From the NCBI RefSeq assembly GCF_016862395.1, contig NZ_BOMW01000018.1, positions 45,315-109,314 of the forward strand: 64,000 nucleotides of DNA, in the 5' to 3' direction. Position numbers and translations under genes: made by a program. Position 1 is the stretch's first letter; each line of letters begins with the position of its first letter. This stretch comes from Actinoplanes siamensis. Lineage in GTDB: Bacteria; Actinomycetota; Actinomycetes; Mycobacteriales; Micromonosporaceae. Below, piece by piece: positions 36,831-45,891 of the stretch. A model generated the notes under the pieces. It saw only the letters and a program-made list of their open reading frames with translations, made no database searches and had not been told where the DNA came from.

Positions 36831-37469
36831 ATGAGCCTGTCGTCGATGGCCGAGGACGCCGCGCTGCGTCTGCAGGGCACCCCAGGCGTCTCGCCGCGGG
36901 CGGCCGCGGCCACCGCCGCCGCCGTCACCGCCGAGGAGATGGCGAAAGGCGCGCCGCCGGCCGACGCCAAGACCGCCGGCGAGAACGCGGCCCGCTCGGC
37001 GTCCGGCACCAGCGTCGCCGGGTCGGTGCTGACCCAGCTGGTGAAGTACGTGCCCACCGAGACGATCTCGGTCTATCTCGCCGTCCAGGCCGCTCTGGGC
37101 ACGGTCACCGCCCCGCCCGGCCGCGCCGAGTGCCAGGCCGACTTCACCTCGCGGTGGGTCTGGCTGGTCCTGCTCGGCGTGGCAACGGTGCTGCTCACGC
37201 TGGGCCTGTCGTACCGCAGTCAGAAGCAGGTGGCCCCGGACTCGCGCTTCCGGGTGCCGCTCGTCGAGCCGGCCGCGGCCGCGTCGGCGTACCTGATCTG
37301 GGCCCTCTCGCTGCCGACGACGCCGCTGAAGGACTTCTGCTCCTACGACGCGCGGGCGTGGGGCCCGGTCCTGCTGCTCGCCGGCACCACGATCATCGCC
37401 ACCACCGCTTACGTCTTCGGCAAGACCATCACCTGGCAGAAGGTCCTCCAGGAAGACGGCGACCGCTGA
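36831..37469 (+). CDS. Membrane protein of unknown function
   Basis: 212 residues. An Ala-rich soluble N-terminus (to about 70) precedes LTQLVKYVPTETISVYLAVQ and then three helices: WVWLVLLGVATVLLTLGL, a second near PAAAASAYLIWALSLP and a third, WGPVLLLAGTTIIATTAYVF. KYVPTE-x-I-x-x-Y before the first helix is a distinctive motif. Not assigned to a family. ATG 36831 with CGGAGGCGTC upstream. Preceded by a 287-bp gap containing the 24-bp palindrome. Confidence 0.65.
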   Translation: MSLSSMAEDAALRLQGTPGVSPRAAAATAAAVTAEEMAKGAPPADAKTAGENAARSASGTSVAGSVLTQLVKYVPTETISVYLAVQAALGTVTAPPGRAECQADFTSRWVWLVLLGVATVLLTLGLSYRSQKQVAPDSRFRVPLVEPAAAASAYLIWALSLPTTPLKDFCSYDARAWGPVLLLAGTTIIATTAYVFGKTITWQKVLQEDGDR

Positions 37470-37689
37470 TCGTCCACGGCTGCCCGAACACGGGGGGTGG
37501 CGCTGATGCGGGAAGGGCGTTCGCCGGCTGGCGGCCAGAGGCCCCTCCGGGCCGCGAGGGACCCTCCCTTCACTGCCGGCCGCGAGCCGGCGGCCGGCGC
37601 GGGGAGATCCCTGCGGGGGCGCGAGAGACCCTTGCCGGGCAGCCGCGTTCGTCGGGGCTGGTGCTGGATCGCGTGATGCCCCGGCTCGG
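37470..37689. other. Intergenic region with degenerate repeats
   Basis: No gene. Contains related GCGAGGGACCCT and GCGAGAGACCCTTG stretches and a CCGGCTGG/GGCCAG core resembling the REP-like hairpin elements, but too diverged to call a copy. Confidence 0.4.
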
Positions 37690-40521
37690 TCAGGGGTGTT
37701 GTGCGGGTGGGGCGCTGTCGGCTTCCAGGATGAAGACCGAGCCGCCGCCCGGGTTGGGCTCGTAGCGGACGTCACCGGCATTCGCGCGAGCCAGGTTCCG
37801 CACGATGTAGAGGCCCAGACCGGTCCCGCGCACGGTCCCGGCCGTGTCGTCCGCGCGGGCCAGCCGCTCGAACAGGCGCGGGCGGAACTCCGGCGGCACG
37901 CCCGGACCGGAGTCCTCGACGCGCAGGTGGACGCGGTCGCCGGCCGGCTCGATGCGCAGGGCGCCGGCTCCCCCGGCGTACTTGGCCGCGTTCGACAGCA
38001 GGTTGACGACCACCTGCTGCAGATGTGACACGTGGAAGAGGACGTCCGCGTCCGGTCCGAGGATCGGGATGTGGCGGTTGTCGGTGCCCTCCAGGGCGCG
38101 GGCCACCTCGGCCCGCAGGGAGAGCGTCGAGCGGACCGCGTTGATGTTGCCGGCGTCGAGGGTGACCATGGCCAGCACCTCGCGGACGATCTCGTCGAGG
38201 CGTTCGGCCTGACGGTTGATGATCTTGATCAGGCCGGCGTGCGGGTGTTCCGGGTCCATCTCGTCGGCCAGCAGGTCGCTGTAGCCGAGGATGGACGACA
38301 GCGGGTTGCCAATCTCGTGGCCGAGCATGCCGATCATGTCGAGTTTCAACTGGTCGGCGGCCTCCAGTTCGAGGTTGCGCTCGGAGAGCGCGGCGGCGGC
38401 CTGGTCGCGGGCCCGTTCGGCGGCGCGGCGGGCGGAGATGTCGGTGGCCACGACGATCAGGTGCTTGGGGCGGCCGCCGGGGCCGCGGACCACCGAGATC
38501 GTCGCCTCGGCGTCGACCCAGTGCCCGTCCGCGTGCCGGAGCCGGACCTCGTGGGCGTACCCGTCGGCCTCGCCGGTGAACAGGCGGGCGAGGTTGCGGT
38601 GCGCGACCGGGCGGTCGTCCGGGTGAATCAGCTCCTCGACCGTGGTGCCGGCCACCTCCTCGGCGCGGCGGCCGAGCATGCCGGCGAACGCCTTGTTCAC
38701 CGCGATCAGCGTGCCGTCCAGGCCGCAGACCACCTGACCGACCGTGGACTGGGTGAACTGGGCTCGGAAGCGCTGCTCGTTGAGCGCGACCGCCTGCTGG
38801 GCGGCGCGGGCCGCGCTGACGTCGGTGTTGATCTCCAGAACCTGGACCCCGCCGTCGGCGGGGCGGTGCACGACCTGGCGGCTGAGCACGGTGACGGTGC
38901 GGCCGGCCGCGGTGAGGTGCTGCATCTCGCCGTCCCAGTGGCCGTGGCGCCGCAAAGCCTCGTCCTGCTCGGCGAGCGTGGCGCCACCCAGGATGGTGGT
39001 GTTCAACAGCCGGTGGGTGATCCGGCTCAGCGCGGCGTCCGCGGACCAGCCGTACAGGCGCTCGGCGCCGGTGTTCCACCAGAGGATCCCGCCGGACAGG
39101 TCGCGGACGATCACCGCGGCCGGGATGAGCTCCAGCAGGCGCGCCTGGCGCTGCATGGCGGCGTCGGCGACGCGGCTGCCCGTGACGTCCTCGACCTGGA
39201 CCACGACGTACGGCTGCTCGGCGCCCACCGTGTCGCGCACCCGCGCCACCCGGACCACCACCGACATGTGCTTCCCGTCCTTGCGCAGGCACCGCCGCTC
39301 CACCTGCATCGTCTCGGCGTCCCCGGCGGCCAGGCGGCGCAGCGCGTCCTCGGCCGTCGCCACCTCGTCCGGGTGTTGCAGGTCCTGGAAGGACATCCCG
39401 GCCAGGTCCTCGGCGGTGTACCCGGTGATCTCGGTCATCGCCGAGTTGGCCTCCAGGAAGCGGCCGAACGTCCGCTCGTCGAGGCTGCACAGGCTCAGGC
39501 CGAGCGGCGAGCTCTCGAAGGTGTACCGGAAGCGGGTCTGGATCGCCTCCAGCGCGGCCAGGTTGCCGGTCCGCTCGGCCAGCAGCGCGACGTTGGCCTC
39601 GTAGTCCTCGGCGTGCCGCAGCGCCGCGCCGACCGTGCCGGCGACCAGGTCGAGGTGGTACGCGTCGTCGGCGTCGAAGGCGTGCGGCCGGTTGCTGGCG
39701 ATCTTCAGCACGCCGATCGCCCGGTCGCCGTGGTAGAGCGGGCTCACGCACATCGACCGCACCCCGGTGGCCCGGCAGATGCCCCGGCTCGCCCGGTCGT
39801 CGGTCTCCACGTCGGTGCAGTGCGTGGCGCGGCCCTCGGTCAGCGCCGCCCCGCTCACCGAGTCGGCGATGGTCTGGTGCTTGCCGACGTGCGCGGCCAG
39901 CGTCCCGGCGCCGGCCACGTACCGCAGCAGGTCGCCCTCGATCAGCTCGATCATGGCGCCGCAGGCGGCCGGGAACACGGCCACCGCCCGCTCGGTCACC
40001 ACACGCAGCACCTGGTCGCGGTCCTGCGCGACGGCGGTGACCGCGCGCTGCGTCTCGACGGCGGCCAGCAGCGCCCGGGTCTGCCGGGCGGACTGCTCGG
40101 CGGCGGCCCGGCGGGGCGCGGTGTCGCGCAGGAAGGCGTGGAAGTTGCGGTCCTCGGGGGCGCCGGATGGCCAGATGGTGATCTCGACCACCACCCGGTG
40201 GCCGTCGCGGTGCAGCGCGGGCAGGTCGACCGGCCGGCCGAGCACCGCCGGGGCGCCGCCGTCCAGGTAACGCAGCATTCCGGCGCGGTGTGCGGCGCGT
40301 AGTTCCTCGGGGATCAGGACCTCGCCCAGGGGCCGGCCGACGATCTCGTCGGGCGCCCAGCCGAGCAGCCGGGTCGCGGCCGCGTTCCAGGTGGTGACCA
40401 GCCCGGCCTCGTCGATGCCGACGAACCCGTCGGGCGCGTGCGCGATCGCCCGGCGCAGCCGCTCCAGCTCCATGCGCTCCGACACGTCCAGCGCCACACC
40501 CTCGGGAACCCGCACAGCCAC
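37690..40521 (-). CDS. Multi-PAS/GAF cytoplasmic sensor histidine kinase
   Basis: 943 residues with no membrane spans. Order: PAS (about 20-140, APDGFVGIDEAGLVTTWN), GAF (about 160-305, with GVRSMCVSPLYHGDRAIGVL), three more PAS domains (FRYTFESSPLGLSL..., LIPAAVIVRDLSGGILWWN..., FRAQFTQSTVGQVVCGLDG...), then HisKA with MLGHEIGNPLSSILG and HATPase with SNAAKYAG, EDSGPGVP and GTGLGLYIV. It integrates several small-molecule or light/redox signals. GTG 40521 has GAGGGTGG upstream and lies 23 nt after the TetR gene, so the two may be co-transcribed. No response regulator adjacent. Confidence 0.88.
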   Translation of the reverse strand: MAVRVPEGVALDVSERMELERLRRAIAHAPDGFVGIDEAGLVTTWNAAATRLLGWAPDEIVGRPLGEVLIPEELRAAHRAGMLRYLDGGAPAVLGRPVDLPALHRDGHRVVVEITIWPSGAPEDRNFHAFLRDTAPRRAAAEQSARQTRALLAAVETQRAVTAVAQDRDQVLRVVTERAVAVFPAACGAMIELIEGDLLRYVAGAGTLAAHVGKHQTIADSVSGAALTEGRATHCTDVETDDRASRGICRATGVRSMCVSPLYHGDRAIGVLKIASNRPHAFDADDAYHLDLVAGTVGAALRHAEDYEANVALLAERTGNLAALEAIQTRFRYTFESSPLGLSLCSLDERTFGRFLEANSAMTEITGYTAEDLAGMSFQDLQHPDEVATAEDALRRLAAGDAETMQVERRCLRKDGKHMSVVVRVARVRDTVGAEQPYVVVQVEDVTGSRVADAAMQRQARLLELIPAAVIVRDLSGGILWWNTGAERLYGWSADAALSRITHRLLNTTILGGATLAEQDEALRRHGHWDGEMQHLTAAGRTVTVLSRQVVHRPADGGVQVLEINTDVSAARAAQQAVALNEQRFRAQFTQSTVGQVVCGLDGTLIAVNKAFAGMLGRRAEEVAGTTVEELIHPDDRPVAHRNLARLFTGEADGYAHEVRLRHADGHWVDAEATISVVRGPGGRPKHLIVVATDISARRAAERARDQAAAALSERNLELEAADQLKLDMIGMLGHEIGNPLSSILGYSDLLADEMDPEHPHAGLIKIINRQAERLDEIVREVLAMVTLDAGNINAVRSTLSLRAEVARALEGTDNRHIPILGPDADVLFHVSHLQQVVVNLLSNAAKYAGGAGALRIEPAGDRVHLRVEDSGPGVPPEFRPRLFERLARADDTAGTVRGTGLGLYIVRNLARANAGDVRYEPNPGGGSVFILEADSAPPAQHP

Positions 40522-40544
40522 CCACCCTCATGTCCGTTCCGAGG

Positions 40545-41153
40545 TCAGGTATCGGCGGCTCCCGGCGGGAGATGAGCGGGCCGGTCGGGACCGGTCAGGC
40601 AGATGCCGTCCAGCATCAGGTCCACCGAGCGGTCCGCGGCGGCCCGGGCGGCGGCCGCGTCGGCGGTGGCCTCGGCGACGCCCTGCACCATGGTGAACAG
40701 CAGCGCCAGGTCTTCGGGGACCAGGTCGGCGCGGACGTGGCCGTGTTCCTGGGCCCGGCGCAGCGGGCCGCTGAGCGCGGTCAGCGCACGCTGCCGGTAG
40801 CGGCGCCGGGTGGGCACGTCCAGACGGCGGACCAGAGCGACCAGGCCGCGCATGGCGATCTGGGTGTGCAGCACCGAGCGCAGGAGCCGGCGGAACTGGC
40901 AGGGTTCGCCGGCCGGGCCGGCGACGGCCTCGGCGAGCAGGTCCAGCTGGTGTTCGAGGACGGCGGTGGTGAGCGCTTGCCGGTCCGGGAAGTGGCGGTA
41001 GAGCGTGGCCTGGCCGACCCCGGCGCGGCGGGCGATCTCCGGCATCAGGGCGACCGGGTCGGGCCCGGTCAGCACTTCGCTGGCTGCCAGGACGATGGCC
41101 GCACGATTGCGTTGGGCGTCCCGGCGACGCGCAGTCGGGGTTCCGTAGAGCAA
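40545..41153 (-). CDS. TetR-family transcriptional regulator
   Basis: 202 residues with an N-terminal helix-turn-helix (MPEIARRAGVGQATLYRHFP, the best-conserved TetR recognition region) and a helical ligand domain (LALLFTMVQGVAEATAD) of the kind found with SbtR-like regulators. The start is TTG 41153 with AAGGGGGTGGGACG upstream. A perfect 14-bp palindrome lies 29 bp upstream (41182-41195) and suggests autoregulation. The histidine kinase downstream may be part of the same transcript. Confidence 0.85.
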   Translation of the reverse strand: MLYGTPTARRRDAQRNRAAIVLAASEVLTGPDPVALMPEIARRAGVGQATLYRHFPDRQALTTAVLEHQLDLLAEAVAGPAGEPCQFRRLLRSVLHTQIAMRGLVALVRRLDVPTRRRYRQRALTALSGPLRRAQEHGHVRADLVPEDLALLFTMVQGVAEATADAAAARAAADRSVDLMLDGICLTGPDRPAHLPPGAADT

Positions 41154-41181
41154 CGTCCCACCCCCTTACCGACGAGTCACG

Positions 41182-41195
41182 TTACCGGCCGGTAA
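41182..41195. promoter_or_regulatory. 14-bp palindrome upstream of TetR
   Basis: TTACCGGCCGGTAA is a perfect palindrome in the gap between the TetR gene (-) and the serine/threonine kinase (+). It could be the TetR operator and influence both directions. Confidence 0.5.
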
Positions 41196-41355
41196 TGAGA
41201 ATGTCATCAGCTTCACTCTTTCTCCAGGCCCACGATCGGCGGTACGGGCCGGCGGCCGTCCACGAAGGAGCCGCACCGCCCGATATCCGACAGGCCACCA
41301 GGCGGCTACGCCAGGTAACGTGACGATTACTGTTGGCCTACACCGGGGGTCGAAA

Positions 41356-42705
41356 GTGGTCACGGTGCAAGCGGTCATCGCCGGGCGTTACCGGGTCATC
41401 CGGCCGCTCGGCTCCGGGGGGATGAGCCACGTCTGGCTTGCCCATGACGACGTGCGGCACATCGATGTCGCGATCAAACAGTGCACAGTGCCCGCCGGCC
41501 TGCACCCGGACCAGCAGGACGTGGTACGGGCCTGGGCGGCCGGCGAGGCGCGGGCCGTGTCCCGGATCCGGCACCCCAACGTGATCCGCACGCTGGACGT
41601 ACTGCCCGCGCCGGAGGGCCCCTGGCTGATCATGGAGTACGTGGCCGGCCGCTCGCTGCAACAGGTGATCCAGAAGGAGGGCCCGATGCCGCCGGCCCGG
41701 GTCGCCCGGATCGGCCTGGCCGTGCTGGCCGGGCTGAACGCGGCCGGCCGCGCCGGGCTGCTGCACCTCGACGTCAAGCCGGGCAACGTGCTGGTCGGCG
41801 ACGACGGCCGGATCGTGCTGATCGATTTCGGCCCGGCGGTGACCGCGGGTGGGATCGCCGCACTGACCGCGGCGCGGGTGGTGCTGGGCTCGCCGAAGTA
41901 CATCGCCCCGGAACGGCTGTTCGGCCGCTCCTCGACGGCCCGCTCCGACCTGTGGTCGCTGGGCGCGACGCTCTACCACGCGGTGGAGGGCCGGCCGCCG
42001 TACGCGCGCAGCAGCACCGCCGCCACCCTGCGCGCCCTGGCCAGCGGCCCGCCGGACGCCCCGCGCCGGGCCGGCCCGCTCACCCCGGTGCTGGCCGGCC
42101 TGCTGCGTTCCGAGCCGGCCCGGCGCATCGACCACGCGCGCGCCGCCGAGCTGCTGCACCGCATCGCCGAGCCGCCGCGCTCGCGGGTCCGGCGGCGGGT
42201 GCCGGCGATGGCCACGGCGCTCACCCTGATCGCCACGCTGGTCGTCGGAGGCGGCGCGCAGGGCGTCGAACGGGCCCGGCCGGGCCCGACGCCGGCCGGA
42301 TTCACCTGGTGGCCCGACCCGGCCGGGTTCGCGCTGGCGGTCCCGTCCGGCTGGACGCCGGGCCGGACCTTCGGCGGGGTCACCTTCAGCAGCCCCGGCG
42401 ACCGGGCCACGCTGCGGATCAGCCGCTGGCCGCACCCGCCCGGGGACGTGGTCGCCGCCCTGCTCGCCGAGGAGCGGTCGATCCGGTTGCCGGACTACCG
42501 ACGGGTGCGGATCGAGGCGCTGCCGGAGCCACCGGACGCGGTCTGGGAGTACACGTTCACCGACCCGGAGACCGGGCCGATGCGCGGGGTGCGGCGGGTG
42601 GCCGGCGCGGCCGGCGGGACATACCTCGTCGAGTGGCGCACACCACGGTCCGAATGGATGGCTGACCTGCCCAAACTCACTATTGTCCTGGACTCTTTCG
42701 GCTAG
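41356..42705 (+). CDS. Membrane-anchored serine/threonine protein kinase
   Basis: 449 residues. Hanks-type kinase domain: P-loop LGSGGMSHVWLA (18-29), catalytic Lys41, catalytic loop HLDVKPGN with Asp139 and Asn144, DFG at 157-159, then GSPKYIAPERL. His-Leu-Asp replaces the common HRD. A single helix (ALTLIATLVVGGG) leads to an external domain of about 150 residues with FTWWPDPAGFALAVPSGW, seen in other actinobacterial kinases. GTG 41356 has GGGGGTCGAAA upstream. It ends 16 nt before the OleA-like gene and may regulate that operon's products or envelope. Confidence 0.85.
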   Translation: MVTVQAVIAGRYRVIRPLGSGGMSHVWLAHDDVRHIDVAIKQCTVPAGLHPDQQDVVRAWAAGEARAVSRIRHPNVIRTLDVLPAPEGPWLIMEYVAGRSLQQVIQKEGPMPPARVARIGLAVLAGLNAAGRAGLLHLDVKPGNVLVGDDGRIVLIDFGPAVTAGGIAALTAARVVLGSPKYIAPERLFGRSSTARSDLWSLGATLYHAVEGRPPYARSSTAATLRALASGPPDAPRRAGPLTPVLAGLLRSEPARRIDHARAAELLHRIAEPPRSRVRRRVPAMATALTLIATLVVGGGAQGVERARPGPTPAGFTWWPDPAGFALAVPSGWTPGRTFGGVTFSSPGDRATLRISRWPHPPGDVVAALLAEERSIRLPDYRRVRIEALPEPPDAVWEYTFTDPETGPMRGVRRVAGAAGGTYLVEWRTPRSEWMADLPKLTIVLDSFG

Positions 42706-42721
42706 GGCAGAATGTGCAGCC

Positions 42722-43717
42722 ATGTATGTCGGGATCACCGGGGTGGGCGCGTACCTTCCGGAACGCGAGATCACCACGGCCGAGCTGCAGGACGGCGTGT
42801 CCCGGGCCGGCGGCATCCGCCTGCCCCGCGATTTGTTCGCCCGGCTCACCGGCATCGAACGGCGCCGCGTCGCCGGCCCCGGGGAGTACGCGTCCACGCT
42901 GGCCGTGCACGCCGCCCGCACCGCGCTGGCCCGCGCCGACCTCGACCCGCTCGACATCGACCTGCTGCTGTTCGCCTCCGCCTCGCGGGACATGGTGGAG
43001 CCGGCCACCGCGCACATCGTGCAGGCCGAACTCGGCGGCCGCGCGCACGCGCTGGACGTCACCAACGCCTGCAACAGCTTCGTCAACGGCATCGACCTGG
43101 CCCGCTCGATGATCCTGGCCGGCCGGGCCCGCCGCGCTCTGGTGGTCACCGGCGAGACCCCGAGCCGGGTGATGCGCGGCCGGGTGGACAGCCGGGAGCA
43201 GGCCCGCCGCTCGTTCGCCGGGTTCACCTTCGGCGACGCCGGGGCGGCGGTGGTGGTCGAGCCCGTGCACCGGGGCGGCATCCTGGACATCGACACCGAG
43301 ACGCACTCGCGGCACTGGACGGTCGGCGGCATCCCGGGCGGCGGCTCCCGGCACCCGCGCGGCGACGAGCACACCTACTTCGCCGGCGACGGACACCGGC
43401 TGCGCGGCGTGTTCGAGAAGGTCGGCGCCAGCATCCTGGACCGGGTCCGGGCCCGCACCGGACTGGAACACACCGACTTCGCCAGGATCCTGGTGCACCA
43501 GGTGACACTGCCCTACCTGGACCGGTTCCTGGAGGTGACGGGTGTGCCACGCGATCGGCTCGAGGTCACGGTCGCCGAGCTGGGCAACGTGGCGAGCGCG
43601 ACCCTGGGCGTACAACTGGATCGTGTTCTCCCGGATCTCGAGCCCGGGGACCGGGTGCTGTTCCTGGGCCTGGGCGGCGGGGTCAGCATCATGACCATGG
43701 TGTGGGAGCGCTCGTGA
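42722..43717 (+). CDS. OleA/FabH-like ketoacyl synthase III
   Basis: 331-residue thiolase-fold condensing enzyme with the triad Cys117 (TNACNSF), His259 (ILVHQV) and Asn289 (ELGNVASATLG). Family members join an acyl thioester to a second acyl or malonyl unit; the OleA branch performs a head-to-head Claisen condensation of two fatty acyl-CoAs to a beta-keto acid. The ACNSF-x-NG setting and the OleC- and OleD-like genes in the same operon favour the OleA role over FabH. ATG 42722; an AGGGCAG lies upstream. Substrate chain lengths are unknown. Confidence 0.82.
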   Translation: MYVGITGVGAYLPEREITTAELQDGVSRAGGIRLPRDLFARLTGIERRRVAGPGEYASTLAVHAARTALARADLDPLDIDLLLFASASRDMVEPATAHIVQAELGGRAHALDVTNACNSFVNGIDLARSMILAGRARRALVVTGETPSRVMRGRVDSREQARRSFAGFTFGDAGAAVVVEPVHRGGILDIDTETHSRHWTVGGIPGGGSRHPRGDEHTYFAGDGHRLRGVFEKVGASILDRVRARTGLEHTDFARILVHQVTLPYLDRFLEVTGVPRDRLEVTVAELGNVASATLGVQLDRVLPDLEPGDRVLFLGLGGGVSIMTMVWERS

Positions 43718-44448
43718 CCGGCGACCTGTGGGTGGTCGTGCCGGCGTTCGACGAGGCGGCCCGGATCGGCGCGACCCTGCGGGCGCTCGCCGCGCAGACC
43801 GACACCGAGCTCACCCTGCTGGTGGTCGACAACGGGTCCTCCGACGGCACGGCCGACATCGTCCGGGAGTTAGCGGCGCCGTTCCCGGTACACGTGCTCA
43901 CCGAGCCGGAGAAGGGCGTGGGCTGCGCGGTCGACACCGGCTTCCGGCACGCGATCGCCTCCGGCGCCCGGATGATCGCCCGCACCGACGCGGACTGCCT
44001 GCCCCGCCCGGGCTGGGTCGCCGCGGCCCGCGACGCGCTCGGCGGCGGCGCCGGGATGGTCTGCGGGCGGATCACCGCGCGGCGCGACGAGCACGGGCCG
44101 GCCGGGCGCGCGTTCTTCGCCGCCCTGGTCACGGTGGCCGCCGCGTTCGGCCGGATCCGCCCCGCACACCGGGGCCCGCACTACCTCGCGCCGTACCGGA
44201 TGCACGCCGGCAACAACATGGCGATCACCGCCGAGCTCTATCTGGCCTGCGGCGGGATGCCGCGGCGACCGTCGCCGACCGACCGGATGTTCCTCAACCG
44301 GGTGCGCGGCACGACGGCGGCCATCGCGTACCGCCGCGACATGGTTGTGGAGAACTCGACCCGCCGGATCCGGGCATACGGCGTGGTCCGCTCCGCGAAG
44401 TGGTACCTCGACAAGGGCAGCGGCCGGCTCGGCCCGGACCCGAGGTGA
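43714..44448 (+). CDS. Family 2 glycosyltransferase (first of two)
   Basis: 244-residue GT-A enzyme: WVVVPAFDEAARIGATL opens the nucleotide-sugar fold, DNGSSDGT follows, and RTDADC supplies the metal-binding DxD. There is no membrane anchor. It should move a sugar from a nucleotide-sugar donor to a hydroxyl of the pathway product, or be a polyprenyl-phosphate-type transferase. GTG 43714 overlaps the OleA-like stop by 4 nt. Codon 43870-43872 is TTA (Leu), rare here and a possible bldA checkpoint. Closely related to the second GT2 at 45888, so one arose from the other by duplication. Confidence 0.87.
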   Translation: MTGDLWVVVPAFDEAARIGATLRALAAQTDTELTLLVVDNGSSDGTADIVRELAAPFPVHVLTEPEKGVGCAVDTGFRHAIASGARMIARTDADCLPRPGWVAAARDALGGGAGMVCGRITARRDEHGPAGRAFFAALVTVAAAFGRIRPAHRGPHYLAPYRMHAGNNMAITAELYLACGGMPRRPSPTDRMFLNRVRGTTAAIAYRRDMVVENSTRRIRAYGVVRSAKWYLDKGSGRLGPDPR

Positions 44449-44454
44449 GCGACG

Positions 44455-45891
44455 ATGCTCGATGAGCTGAACGCCGGCCTGCGGCCCGGCGACGACACCC
44501 CGGCGTTGCTGGGACGCCGCACGGTCTCCCGGGGAGACCTCGCGGAACTGCGCGACCGGTACGCGGGCGCGCTGCACGCCCGCGGGCTGCGACCCGGGGA
44601 CACGCTGGGAGTCGCGGTACGACCCGGCGCGCGTTCCCTGGCGGTGCTGCTCGCGGCGTACCGGATGGGTCTGCGGATCGCCGTGCTGGACCCCTCGGCC
44701 GGCCCGGACGTCCTGCTCGCCCGCCTCCGGCTGGCCTCGCCGGCCCTGGTCGTCGCGGACGCGGCCGCGCAGGCCGTCGCGGGCTGGGCCGCGCCGCTGG
44801 CCCGGCGGGCGGGCCTGGCGCTGCCCGACCTGTCCCGCATCGCCCCGGCCGTCACCGTGGGCCGCCGCCTGCCCGGCTCCGCGCCGGCGCTGCGACCCGG
44901 CGGCCCGCCTCCCCCGGCCTTCGACGGCGACGGGGACGCGGTGGTGATCTTCACCTCCGGGACGACCAGCAGCCCACGCGCCGTGGTGCACACGCGCGCC
45001 GGGCTGGGCGCCGGTATGCGGTCGGTCGCGGAGCTCGTCCGGCCGCGGGCCGGCGTGCCGGTCCTCGGCGGGATGTTCTTCGTGCTGGTCCCGGCGCTGG
45101 CGTCGGGCGCGCCGGTGGCCGCGCCGGCCCGCCGGCCCCGATCGCTGGCCCGCCAGGTCGTCTCGCTGCGGCCACAGGCCACCTACCTGACGCCGCCGCA
45201 ACTGCGCGCCGCGCTCGACGCCGGCGTGCCCTGCCACGGCCGTGTCTACAGTGGCTCCGCGCCGGTGTCGGCGACGCTGCTCGACCGGGTCCGGGCGGCC
45301 GGGGCGGACGAGGCGTGGTGCGTCTACGCGCTGACCGAGGTCTTCCCGGCCGCCGCGGTCGAGGCCACCGTGAAAGCCGCCCACCGGAGCGAGGGTGACC
45401 TGGTCGGCGACCTGCTGCCGGGCGTCCGCGCGGACCTGTCCGGCACCGCCGAGCTGCGGCTGGCCGGAGCCGGAGTGTGCGATCGCTACCTGGGCTCGCC
45501 GCCGCACGAGTGGGTGTCCACCGGCGACGTCGCGCGGCTCGACGGGCGGCGCGTGGTACTGGCCGGGCGGGCCAAGGACATGATCCTGCGTCGGGCCGAG
45601 AACATCTATCCCGGCCTCTACGAGCCGGCGCTGCACGTGCCCGGGGTGTCGCTGGCCGTGCTGGTCGGCGTGCCCGCCCGGGACGGCGACGAGAACCTGG
45701 TGGCGATCGTGGAGACGTCGCCCGGCGCGGACCGGGCGGCGGTCCGGGCCGCGCTTCGCGACCCGCTGCGGCGGATGGGCGCGGCACGCCCGGACCGGGT
45801 GCTCTTCGCGCCCGTGCCGCTGGCCGGGCGGTCCCGCAAGCCGGACCGGGCGGCCGCCGCGGCCCTCGCCAACTCGGCGGTACGGCGGTGA
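44455..45891 (+). CDS. OleC-like AMP-dependent ligase
   Basis: 478-residue ANL-superfamily enzyme: A3 motif IFTSGTTSSPRA (165-176), YALTE (291-295), STGD (355-358), hinge GRAKDMILRRAENIYP (371-386) and candidate catalytic Lys462. OleC members use ATP to close a beta-hydroxy acid into a beta-lactone; VYSGSAPVSATLLDRV followed by YALTEVFP resembles OleC. The A3 loop has Ser and Arg where Gly and Lys are usual. ATG 44455, 6 nt after the GT2 stop, with GAGGTGAGC. An ordinary acyl-CoA/ACP ligase remains possible. Confidence 0.78.
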   Translation: MLDELNAGLRPGDDTPALLGRRTVSRGDLAELRDRYAGALHARGLRPGDTLGVAVRPGARSLAVLLAAYRMGLRIAVLDPSAGPDVLLARLRLASPALVVADAAAQAVAGWAAPLARRAGLALPDLSRIAPAVTVGRRLPGSAPALRPGGPPPPAFDGDGDAVVIFTSGTTSSPRAVVHTRAGLGAGMRSVAELVRPRAGVPVLGGMFFVLVPALASGAPVAAPARRPRSLARQVVSLRPQATYLTPPQLRAALDAGVPCHGRVYSGSAPVSATLLDRVRAAGADEAWCVYALTEVFPAAAVEATVKAAHRSEGDLVGDLLPGVRADLSGTAELRLAGAGVCDRYLGSPPHEWVSTGDVARLDGRRVVLAGRAKDMILRRAENIYPGLYEPALHVPGVSLAVLVGVPARDGDENLVAIVETSPGADRAAVRAALRDPLRRMGAARPDRVLFAPVPLAGRSRKPDRAAAAALANSAVRR

